Positions 49,093-60,122 of a stretch of 64,000 nucleotides of DNA are shown here, one piece after another. Position 1 is the stretch's first letter, and each line of letters starts with the position of its first letter. Source of the DNA: Avena insularis (lineage: Eukaryota > Streptophyta > Magnoliopsida > Poales > Poaceae); the NCBI GenBank assembly GCA_023614405.1, contig CM042691.1, positions 168,488,927 through 168,552,926 of the forward strand, given 5' to 3'. The notes under the pieces were generated by a model. The model was given only the letters and a program-made list of their open reading frames with translations, had not been told where the DNA came from and made no database searches. The position numbers and the translations under genes were made by a program.

Positions 49093-52000
49093 CTAGGATT
49101 TAAAGAGATCGGGAAACTCCGTACTGATGTGATGTTCGTGCTCCCAGGTAGCTTCTTCTTCAGTGTGGTTGCTCCACTGAATCTTGAGAAACTTGATGCT
49201 TCGGGTCTTCGTGGTTCTGAAAGATCCTTCCAAAATACGGATGTGTACTTTGGGATAGGTCAGGTCATTTTTGTTCTCTATGGTCCGATGATCAATGTTC
49301 TTGAAAACTTCAGTCTTCTCCGAAACTTCAAGGCATTTGCGAAGTAACGATATATGGAACACATTGTGCACTACTGACATTTCCTCTGGCAGCTCCAATT
49401 GATATGATACCTCTCCTCAATGATTCAGAATCTTGAAGGGTCTGATATATCTGGGGGCTAACTTTCCTTTGAGCTGGAAACGTTGCATTCCTTTCAAAGG
49501 CGACACTTTAAGGTACACGAAATCTCCGATATTGAAAGCGAGGTCTCGACGTCTCTTGTCGGTGTAACTCTTCTGTCTTGATTGGGCGGTCTTGAGGTGC
49601 TCACGAATCTTGTGGACTTTCTCTTCTACTTCTCGTAGGATGTCGGGTCCAAAAATCTGACTCTCTCCTACTTCCGACCAAATCAAAGGGGTGCGACACT
49701 TCCTTCCAAACATGAATTCAAATGGGGCCATTTGCAAACTAGCTTGGTAACTGTTATTGTATGAAAATTGTGCGAAAGGCAGACAGTCTTCCCGTTTAGA
49801 TCCATACTCTAGCACACATGCTCTCAACATATCTTCGAGTATTTGATTTACTCGCTCCGTTTGTCCATCGGTCTGAGGGTGATATGCGGTGCTGAAATCT
49901 AGTCGGGTTCCTAAACCTTCTTGGACTTTCTTCGAGAATCTCGAGGTAAACTAGGTTCCTCGATCCGATACAATGTTCTTGGGGACTCTGTGCAAACTGG
50001 CGATTCTAGCGATGTATAACTCCGCTAGCTTCGAACTCTGGTATGTGGTCTTGACTGGTAAGCAATGGGCGACTTTGGACAATCTGTCAACTATGACCCA
50101 GATAGAGTCATTTCCCCTACTAGAAGTAGGTAATTCGGTGATAAAGTCCATTGCAACAGAATCCCATTTCCATTCCGGAATATGTAGCAGTTGTAACAGT
50201 CCTGCGTGTCTTTGATGTCCCGCCTTGACTCTATAACAGATATCACACTTGACGATATAGCTTCTGATTTCTCTCTTCATCTTATGCCACCAAAAGTGTT
50301 CCTTCAAATCCTGATACATCTTCGTTCCTCCGGGGTGAATAGAATAAAGAGTATCATGGGCCTCTTTCAAAATCACTTCTTTCAACTCCAAATCTGCTGG
50401 TACACAAAGGCGTCCTTCGTACCACTGAACTCCTTCTTCGTCTTCTGTGAATCCAGGTAGTTTGCATGTACCGATGCGTCGTTTGATTCCATCGATACTA
50501 GCATTTCCTCTATGCGCCTCCTTGATCTGGCTGATCAAAGTGGGTTGAAGTTCTATGCTAGCCAGAATTCCTTCACTCACTAATTCCATTCGGAAATCTT
50601 CCATCTCTTTGTGCAAACTTGGTTGCTCCTTCAAAATCATGGAGTTCAAGCGACACGGCAATCAAGGGCATCTGCTACCACATTGGCTTTACCGGGGTGA
50701 TAGTGAATGTCCAGATCATAGTCCTTGATTAGTTCAATCCATCTTCTCTGTCTCATATTCAGCTCCTTCTAAGTGAATATATATTTCAGGCTCTTGTGAT
50801 CCGAATAAATATCACAACGGTTTCCCATGAGGTAATGCCTCCATGTCTTTAGGGAGAGAACTACGGCTGCGAGTTCAAGGTCATGGGTGGGATAATTCTA
50901 TTCATGTTGTTTCAGTTGTCGGGATAGATAAGATATAACTTTTCCTTATTGCATTAGCACACATCCGATACCGATCTTGGATGCGTCACAATACACATCA
51001 AAGGGCTTTGTGATATCCGACATAATCAAGATTGGGGCTGAAATCATTCTCTTCTTGAGTTCTTGAAAACTAGCTTCACATTTGTCAGTCCATTCAAACT
51101 TCTTGCCCTTCTTCAGCAATTGGGTCATGGGTCTGGCGATACTCGAGAATCCTTCTACGAACTTGCGGTAGTATCCCGCTAATCCGAGAAATGCACGAAC
51201 TTGAGTTTGAGTGGTTGGGGCTTGCCAATCTTCGACATCCTTCACCTTCGCAGGGTCAACGGCAATTCCTCTGGCTGATACAATTTGTCTGATAAATCAT
51301 ACCTCCTGTAACCAGAATTCACATTTGCTAAACTTGGCGTACAGCTGATGCTCTCTAAGGATTCCAAGAATGGTCCTTAGCTGTAGCTCATGTTCTTCTT
51401 CTGATTTGGAATAAATCAGAATGTCATCAATGAAAACAACGACAAACTTATCCAGGAAGTCCATAAAAATCTTATTCATGAGGTTCATGAAATATGCGGG
51501 GGCATTGGTTAATCCAAAAGACATGAAAGTATACTCGTATAATCCATATCTGGTGGTAAAGGCAGTCTTTGGAATATCCTCTGCGCGAATCTTGAGTTGA
51601 TGATAGCCAGTTCTAAGATCAATCTTAGAAAACACATTGGTACCAGTCAAATGGTCCAACAAATCTTCTATCTTCGGCACTGGGTACTTGTTTTTGATAG
51701 TGACATCATTCAACTTCTGACAATCCATACACAAACGGTTACCTCCATCTTTCTTGTCCACAAACAAGACAGGTGATCTCCAAGGTGACGCACTTGGTTG
51801 AATCAGTCCAATTTCCAGCATGGCATCCAGTTGCTTCTTCAGTTCCACTAGTTCAGACGGGTTCATACTATATTGTCTCTAGGCTATGGTTCCGGTTCGA
51901 GGGATTAGTTCAATGATAAACTCTATATCCCGATCTCGGGGCATACCGGGAAAATATCTAGAAATACATCGGGGTATTCACAGACTATCCAGACTTGGTC

Positions 52001-52470
52001 AATGGTTGGCTGGGCTATACTCTTGTTACACTTGGATTGACGCGGAAAGGTTTCAGATACATGCTCGACTGATATTCCGGCTGTACTCGTCATGGTTATG
52101 GCTTTCTTGGCACAGTCAATTAATCCTTTGTGTTTGGACATCCAATCCATTCCTATTACTACTTCCAAACCTTTAGTTCCGAGTACTATTAGATTAGCAT
52201 AAAATTCTATGCCATGGATTCGGATAGGGACGGCTTTGCAAATTTGCCTAGCTTTGGTAGTTGAACCAGGTATTTGAACAATCATAACATGCTTCAATTT
52301 GGTTGGTTGAATCTTACTAGTTCATGCAAATTCTTTAGTGACAAATGAGTGCGATGCTCCAGAATCAAACAACACTCTTGCAAGTACCGAGTTAACAGAA
52401 AACATACCCAGCACGACATCTGGCGCTTCTTGGGCTTCTTCAGCATGCATGGGAAAAAGACGGCTGTTGC
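49093..52470 (-). pseudogene. pol of B2: protease, RT, RNase H, integrase, chromodomain
   Basis: On the minus strand: protease FDSGASHSF (about 52366), LGTKG then GMDWMSKH (about 52160-52130), RT with [10 protein letters not shown] (about 51620) and FIDDILIY (about 51440), RNase H YCDASKIG (about 50985) and DHKSLKY, integrase HHCC finger and core (MDFITELP about 50150; VSDRG about 49965), and a chromodomain-like end with IQWSNHTEEEATWEHE (about 49150). In-frame stops recur, for example near 51296, 50943, 50893, 50770 and 49951 (CAG to TAG type). A frameshift lies near 50660. The protein ends at 49093. It is the same type of Pol as A and F but clearly diverged. Confidence 0.9.
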
Positions 52471-53607
52471 GGTTGAGTGAGTTCCCTGGAGCAAACCTTC
52501 TTCCGAGCTGAACACGTAGTTGTTGCTGAGCTGGGGCATTTGCATTGGGGGATGCGGCAATCTTCTTAGGGCACTCATTGGAATAGTGACCCTTGGTTCC
52601 ACATTCATAACAAGTCACTTGCGACTTGTCCTTCGCTGCAACAGGCACAACATTGCTTCCAGTCCTTGGGGCAGTGTTGGTGTTGGTGGCGGCATTGTTA
52701 TTATTGAACTTGGGTGGTGCACGGTTGAAATTGCTGGAGTTACCGAGGTTGTTGTGGTTTCCTCCGGGACTTGGGTTTCCATGGTTGGGATAGGTCAGAC
52801 GGTTCATCGGGGTCTGTTGGTTCTCGGGGCAAATCCTGGAGATGGGTTGGGGCGATACTTTGGTGTATGGTGGGTTCCTCGTTGATGCATCATGTGGCGC
52901 TTGCGGTTCTCATTGGTTTGGTTGATCTTTCCTTCCATCTGAATGGCAGAGTCAACTAAGGCTTCAATATCAGCAAAGGGGATATTGACTAACACTGTCT
53001 ACATCTCATCGTGCAGACCATTCAAGAATCTCTCCTTCTTCTTGGCTTCGGTGTCGATCTCATCTGGTGCATACCTAGCCAATGACAAGAATTTGTCACG
53101 GTATTCCACTACTGTCATCCTTCCTTGCTTCAGTTCTCTGAATTCATCTCTAATCCTCTTGATCAAACCCGGTGGCACATGTGTTCTGCTGAACTTGACC
53201 TTGAATTCATCCCAGGTCATCATCTGACCTCTGGTCATTGCGCGAATGCTGTTCCACCATGCCCTTTCATCTCCAGCTAGATAGTGGGTAGCACACAATA
53301 CTTTCTCGTTAGCTTCCACTCCTGCAACTTCCAGATTGTTCTCCATGGTTTGCAGCCAATCATCTGCATCTAGGGGCTCTTCTGACTTAGTGAAAACAGG
53401 TGGATTGGTGTTCTGGAAATTCATGAGCTTAGATCCATGGTTGTCCTGATTTCCATGGCCTTGATTGTTGTTTTCCATCTGGGCGATGTGTTGAAGTGTG
53501 GCTAATTTGGCTTGACGCTCGGATCGTTCAGCTTCGCGGTCAGAAACCAACATTTGCAAGTTCTACAACATCGGGTCCGTGGATGAACCGCTTCCTCCAC
53601 GAGGCAT
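52471..53607 (-). pseudogene. gag of B2
   Basis: The start is the ATG at 53607-53605 (minus), directly after CTTCAG; the protein opens MPRGGSG, like the MPPRR start of F. A TAG follows soon after (about 53565). The gag domain contains ADDWLQTMENN, RAWWNSI and YRDKFLSLARYAPDE, and stops at 52999. After a frameshift near 52805 it ends with a CCHC knuckle CYECGTKGHYSNEC (about 52612). Confidence 0.88.
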
Positions 53608-53841
53608 CTGAAGATTGAGATAGATCATGATAAAAGAGGGAAATTTCTAAGGTTCAGGGGTTGTTGAAAAGTTTTTGAAGTTTGACTCAGATTTTTCTAG
53701 CAACTTGCTTTTCATTCATTCATAGCACACAATACAAACACACACCACAACAAAGGAAAACAGATGGTTTTAGGAACCATTTTGGAAACTACGATACAGT
53801 GAGACCGAATACAACTCACTAACGCTAGTGCTCAAGTGCTA

Positions 53842-54635
53842 CTACTCCTCGGAGTCAGTGTCCTCATCATCCTCATCATCATCGATGAAGGCGAAATCAT
53901 CCTCATCAGTGAAGAAGTCCATGGCCTGATCCTCCAGAAAGTCATCATAACTGAGATAGGAGTAGGGGTCTCCACGAAGGTCTTCCTCGGCATTCGCCCT
54001 CTCCTCCAACTGCATATCTCTCTCGTGGATGGTCTCCTCCAAATCCGTGATCCAGTAGCGAAGATGGGCAATGATGTGCTCCTTCTTGTCGAGTTGACGG
54101 TGACGAGACTTGCGATCCTTCACAAGCATGGCGAGGGTCTGATCCTTCTTGTCGGTGATGGCGTACTTGTGGTTGGCGTAGGAACGGGCATTGTCCAACT
54201 CCTTCTGACAGTCGTACATCATCAAGCTGAGGTGGTCCAGTTGACTCTTTTCGGCTCAGGGTGATATGGGGCTTCTAGTGGCTGTCCCATAACATCACGC
54301 CTTGGGTAGAACTCAAAACAAGTACCCTTGATCTGATTGATACTCTGCACACACAGACGGGCAAGAGCTTCCTGCATTGCGCTCACCAGTCCATTGAGCC
54401 AGTTGTTCTCTCTTAAGGTGAACTAAATTCCCTCTACAGGGGGAGGTTCAATCTATCCTCGAAGACTTGCAAAAACTAGCCACTGTAGATCTTCTCCTTC
54501 CTAATCATTGAGCTGAGCTCCGAAGAACTCGGGATACGGACGCTCCAACATCTTCGACGGCTGGTCCAAGTCACGCTCAAAGATGAGGTCTCCTCCATTC
54601 CCCAATTGATAAAACTTGTTGTACTTCACGTCCAT
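53842..54635 (-). pseudogene. ORF0 of B2: small domain, coiled coil, acidic tail
   Basis: The start is the ATG at 54635-54633 (minus), directly after TTATAG. Motifs in order: PEFFGAQLND, LQWLVFASLRG, GLVSAMQEALARL, KGTCFEFYPRRDVMGQP, then a coiled coil (ELDNARSYANHKYAI onward) and a strongly acidic end (DDDEDDEDTDSEE) with a stop at 53842-53844. Three in-frame stops (after QLND, after LRG and after VEGI) and a frameshift near 54228 inactivate it. It aligns in motif order with F ORF0b and D's frame. Function is unknown. Confidence 0.65.
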
Positions 54636-54848
54636 CTATAAGAATATAGGATGAGTAAGTTAGCAGAGTGATCAAGTGTGTCAAATTATATGTACCTTGC
54701 AAAAAAAATTGAGGAACATGAATTTTCATGAAAGAATCCAAGTGATAAGAATGAGAATAAGTTTTCGTAAATACTCACTTCCTTTGGTTTTGAAACTAAG
54801 TTTTTGATTCAAACGTCCATTTTAACTAGGGTCTCCTATGGTCAGGAT

Positions 54849-54861
54849 GGCTCTGATACCA
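54849..54861 (-). promoter_or_regulatory. Primer binding site of B2
   Basis: The plus strand GGCTCTGATACCA is TGGTATCAGAGCC on the minus strand, next to the 5' LTR end at 54865. Confidence 0.92.
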
Positions 54862-54864
54862 ACT

Positions 54865-57800
54865 TGTCAACACCCGGATTTTTAATCCCAGATGCCTGTT
54901 ATGCCATACATCGCAATCCCAGGATTACCATTTTTGCGAGACATAACAGATTTGGATATCACAGTACATCATCCATTACAAACCATACATAAAGTCTTAC
55001 ACAAATAAGGATCTCATGATCCGGTTCTTAATACAACTCAAGAAGCGGAAAAACGTAAAGATAACGATAGCGTAGGCGAAGCTCCATCTTCGGGGTCACA
55101 GGCAATGCTGACGATGGGAGATGATCCTAGTTGTCGTAACCTTCCTGCGGTCCATCATAATGATACTCCTCTTCATAGTCTGGCCATGGGAATAGCCAGG
55201 GACAAAACCATCAGTACTCTTTAAGTACTCGAAAACTAATACTAACAAGTTAAGGGTGTTTTTCTAGTAGGATACTAAGCTCTAGGGTTTCTTTGCAAAA
55301 AGCCAGATTTACCTCTACTATGTTCAGAAGTAAAGAAAGCTAGTTGAAAGTTTTATAACACCTAAGTGGGAACTTCCATTTCATGTCACAACTCTGTTGT
55401 GGTCAAGTCAAAGTCATAAATTATTTCATAAGTCATTTTGAAAACATCTGACGGGGGAACAGTATGGCCACTCCAACTGTCCATAACCACGGACACGGCT
55501 ATTCAAATAGTTTGACACTCTACAGAGATTGTACACTTTCACCACAACATTCGATACATCCGTCAGGAACAATCCTGAATTCACCATACTCAGTATGCGG
55601 ATAATCAATCTTAACCCTTCAATTACACGCCCTAGTATAGGCACCTCTCCTGTGAGTTTGGCCTCCCAACCATGACCAACTGTCATCTTGGGTGCTGCAC
55701 AGGTGGACAATCTTTACAAGGTAGCCTCAGCTCAGACCTTGGCCGTAAGGGAACCCATACTAAGGTATATAAATTTCTAGTCAAGCCCTACCCAATTTTC
55801 GGGTATTGTGGTTGTACGGTAAGATTGGAATGGTATCGCATCCAGACAACCATCAGTTTTATAAAGGGCTAAGGCTCATGCCTCAACATTTGCATCATTA
55901 AAATCATCTGGTGTTCAAGAACCCATGTCAAAACATTGCAGTAGAATGACTCATCATTCTAAGGTTTTCATAACCATTTTCACCAAGTATTCCCATCTAA
56001 AGTTGATCAAATTTTATGATTAGCACTATCATCTACAAGTGGGGGTAAAAACTAATGAGGGGTAATAAATAAGTGGGGATTAGCTAAGTTCAATCTCATG
56101 CCTTAGGATGGCATCAAGATTATATAACTTAGGCCAAATTTTATGCTCTTTATGCTACCTCCAGTTATCTTTTTGGAATCTACCAGTCACTATGTAAACT
56201 CTAAGGGAAAGCTTTGATAAAGAAAATAAAGTATTAAGCTTGCAAATAAAGCTAGGATTGGGTATCAAGGGGTTTAAGCTTGCTAAGTTAATAGCTTGCT
56301 CATTCAACTAGTAGCATTAGGCTTGCATAAGTAGGGTATCTTGCAAGTGTTAACTTGCCTTGTGCAGAGCAGTGGTTGAAGTTCTCCTCGTGTTCTTCCT
56401 CGTAGTATCCTCCTTCCTCCTCATATCCTTGGTCGGTACTAGCGTCTATAAATAAATACGAGGTACACAATCACGAAACAATACTTAACTATTTATAAAC
56501 ATCACTCAAAGGTTCACACTAGATGATCTATCATCATCACTATCATTACAAGATTAAAGCACTTGTCTTATTTATTTTAATTTGAGAAAAGTAATTTCTA
56601 CTCATTAAAAAACTACTTAAGATTCAATATTCTCCAACTCAAACATGGGATCATGTTGACACATGCCATCACCACATATTTCAGTACATGGGAATGTGAT
56701 TTAAATTGGTGTCACAATTTAATAAGGTTTAACCTTTTTATTTTAATTAAATAAAGTGACTAGAAATGCCTATGTGGCATTCTTTTATTACGTGATCATT
56801 ATTTCTGTAAGTAAACCTATATGTTTTTATATATTATGAAAGGTATGATCAAATGTGATTTTTGAGAGTTGGAATCAACTCAAAAACTCTTATGGTTAAA
56901 TTTTGAAAAATGTTTGAATGCAGAAAAGCTTCTGCCTTGTTATTTTTACCATGGTTGATCTATATGTCCAAATGGTTTGAATCCAACGAGCTTGGATTAA
57001 TCATTTTAGTACATTTCTAACAAAATTAGTTTCAAGCATTTTGGTTTAGTGAATCGAGCTGGGTTGATTTTTGAATCTATGTACAAAACTGTGTTTGAAA
57101 TTAAATGAATAAAACTAAATTTGAATTGTTGGGTCATGAGGTTTTTTGGGCCGCCAACTCACGACAGCGCCAAGAGGTTGGTTAAGTGGCTGTCCCCACG
57201 CGTCAGTGAGACGGTGAGGGGCGAAGCGGTACGGGGCAATGTGGACAGTGGGATCTTGTTCTAATCGAATGGCTTTGGTTCATCGTCCACGTCGGGCAGC
57301 GCCGGCGAGACAAAACCCTAGCGCGACAGGTGGGGGTCGTGGGAGGCTCACCGGGGCTCAGGCGAGGGTCAGCGAAGGGGGCGAATGACGAAGTCTATGA
57401 TGGCGGTTCTCCTGGTACTCGTAGCTTCTCCTGGGGCGGCTCCAATCGACCGCTCCCTTCTCCTCAAGCAGCGGCAGGCTCCGGCCAAATTCCGATGATG
57501 CGCTGCTGGCCTTGCTCCGGGAGTGAGGTGGGGTGGTTCTGAGGGAGAGGGGAGTGAACTGGTGTGAAGAAGACGAGCGGTGGAGGACTCTATTTATAGT
57601 GGCTGAAGGGGACCGACGGGCGCGGGCTGAGCTCGTCGTGGTCGATGGCACAAAGTGCTACATGCATGGGCGACGGTAGGGGCGGTGCTGTGCTCCCTGG
57701 CAAAGCTCAACAGCGGGGTGATGAGGCGTGGGGCGGTGCGGATCGGTCGGAACGCGTCGATGCTCTGGGCGGGTCCGACGGCGATTTTAATGGCACATAG

Positions 57801-58047
57801 CATGCGTGGTCCGCGCGGCGGCGAACGGGCCTGTCTGCGGGGTTGCTGGGGCGATGGTGATCATGCAAGCACGCGGCGAGGGCGGCGTGCGGTCTTCGAG
57901 TGCTGGTCGAGGGTGGCGCACTGGCGCACTCTCGGCTCGCTCGCAGAGAGGTTTGGCATGGTCTTGTTGTGTGGTCCAGGGGCTAACAGTGCTCAGGGCT
58001 GGAACAGGGAGTGGCGGTGGATGGTGGAGTGCCTGCTAGACATGCTT
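54865..58047 (-). repeat. 5' LTR of B2, incomplete
   Basis: On the minus strand it ends GGGTGTTGACA. Blocks 3 (55127-55179) and 2 (56359-56445) are open and block 1 (donor at 57351-57350) has one stop. The TATA box CTATAAATAG lies at 57590-57599. The first part of the LTR (about 800 bp by comparison with the solo LTR) is missing because element G begins at 58048. Confidence 0.9.
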
Positions 58048-60106
58048 TGAAAGGATACAGATGTCCCCTAGAGGGGGGTGAATAGGCGATTAAAACTTTT
58101 CCTAGAGTGGCTCAACAAAGGCGGAATAAAACTAGTGTTTACTTTGTTATGCACAACCTAGAACAACTAAGGTTCACCTATGTGCACCAACAACTTATGC
58201 TAAGCAATACAAGCAACAAAGTGATAGCAAGATATATATTACTTCAAGCACGAAGGCTATCACAATGTAAAGTGCATAAGTAATGAGCTTGGGTATAGAG
58301 ATAACCGAGGCACGCGGGGACAACGATATTTTACCGAGTTCCTCCCAACATGGAGTACGTCTCATTTGGAGAGGGGGTGGTATCAAACCACCAATGCCAC
58401 AAAAGGCCTCCCTTATTCTCCGGTGAATCTCACCCCAACGGGATCGATCCACACTTCCACTGTCGGTGCACTTGTCGGTGGCAACCGGAACCTCTCACAA
58501 GGTTGGGGCACTTCCCCATAACTTAATTGGAGGCTCCCAACAAATGCCACAAGAGGCCACAATGCCACCAAGGCCACAAAACCGTCTAGGGTTCCAAGAA
58601 CCCAAGAGGGACAAGCTCCAATGAGTAACTCAAACCAAATCCTCCGAGGAGAACACAAACCGATGCACCAAATGCAAATGGCAAGAACACCACAAAGATG
58701 TTCAAATCCTTCTCTACCAAATTCCACCAAAGCTACAAAATCTTATGGGGGAATAAGAGAGGAAGAACAATGGAGGAAATCCACAAAAGACTCCAAGATC
58801 TAGATCCCAATATGTTCCCCTCACTTAGAGGAGAGATTGATTGGTGGGATTGTAGATCTAGATCTCCTCTTTGAAATCCCTCAAGAATATGCAAGAATCA
58901 TCGGAGGGATTGAGAGAAAGCAAGATCAAGAAGGTCAACAATGGAGGGGAAAACTTGCAAGAATGGTTGGGGAACCATTGGGGAAGAAGGCCCCTTAAAT
59001 AGGTCCCCCGAAAATCCAACCATTGAAGCCCAAAAATGCGAATCCCGGTACTACCAGACATTCCCTGGGGATCCCAGGTCACCAAATACACCTTATTCAG
59101 TACCAACCGGTACTAAGGGGCGGTACTACCGGACCTCCGGTACTACCGGACCATGGTTCGGTACTACCGGTCATCCCTGAACGAAAACGGCCATAACTTT
59201 TGCATCCGGACTCCGATTTTGATGATTTTGGGCTCGTTTCGAAGAGGACAACAAGATATAAAAGATCATGAAAATAAACATCATAGTACATCAAGGGAGT
59301 ATAGATCCAAATGACGAAAGGTTTAACCTCTCTCAAAAAGACAAACCGATAAAACATCCCACATCGAAAACATAATAGAAAATGCATATGAAATCCGTTT
59401 TCGATGAACTAGAGCTTGTCATGGAGATTAAGACAAGCTCTAAATCCTCACATGAGTAAGAACTAAATAATGGAAGGTTTTACCTATATCTAAAATACAA
59501 ACCGGTAAAACCTCCAAGATCAAAACGCAATAAGATATAAAAGGGAAATCCGTTTTTGAAGACCTAGAGCTTGTTATGGAGATTACCACAAGATCTATAT
59601 CCTCACATGGATAAGACCAAATAACAACCAAATATGATGATGCAAGTATGTAAAGGTTTGAGCTCTCTCCGAACGATGTGATCGAGTTACTCATTTGAGA
59701 GCCCCTCTTGATAGTACAACTATCGATCCTAAACCCGGTCTTCCACTAACAACATGAGACCGGCAAAAGGGAAAACCTATCAAGATTATACCTTTGCCTT
59801 GAGCATTCTACTTGAGTTTGATGTAGACGATCTTGCCCTTCTCAAGACTGAACGCCTTTCTTGATTCTTCATCATCGATCCATGATCACCGAGGATGGCA
59901 AGCATCAAACATGAGATCTTCTATAGATGCCGCATTTTGAGCTTGCACAAGACATTTTCTTCTCATTTCATCGACCTTGAAGCCAACACATGCTCCAAGC
60001 GATGACAATGGACCAATCCTACAAGTATAACTTAATACACACATTAGTCCATAAAGATTGTCATTAATTACCAAAACCAGAAATGGGGGCCCAACATGTT
60101 CTTTCA
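58048..60106 (-). repeat. 3' LTR of element G (SIRE/Maximus-like Ty1-copia)
   Basis: On the plus strand it runs from TGAAAGGATACAG to GTTCTTTCA, so on the minus strand it starts TGAAAGAACATG and ends TATCCTTTCA, with 6-bp inverted termini TGAAAG/CTTTCA. It abuts a PPT on its right. It contains the AGAGGGGGGTGAATAGG passage (near 58070) and several CGGTACTACCGG copies (59044-59170). The assignment to SIRE/Maximus rests on recalled similarity. Confidence 0.7.
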
Positions 60107-60122
60107 ATCTCCCCCATTTTGG
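60107..60122 (-). promoter_or_regulatory. PPT of element G
   Basis: On the minus strand, CCAAAATGGGGGAGAT directly precedes the LTR start TGAAAG. Confidence 0.75.

Larger units (their letters stand above)
36450..58047 (-). mobile_element. Minus-strand family-B chromovirus B2, interrupted
   Basis: Read on the minus strand: truncated 5' LTR (58047-54865), PBS, ORF0 (54635-53842), gag (from 53607), pol to 49093, PPT, 3' LTR (49032-36450). The 3' LTR holds element C. The 5' LTR lacks its first part because element G starts at 58048. It inserted in D's 3' LTR (left flank GCCTC, 36445-36449). Coding regions contain many stops. It belongs to the same family as the solo LTR at 8509-12539. Confidence 0.92.

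Noticed and set aside
59044..59170. Repeat cluster considered as a CRISPR-like array
   Set aside because: Spacing is irregular, units are about 12 bp, and the DNA is a plant LTR.
60086..60096. Alternative LTR start TGTTGGGCC for element G
   Set aside because: The start TGAAAG at 60106 (minus) abuts the PPT directly and pairs with the other terminus CTTTCA, so it fits better.
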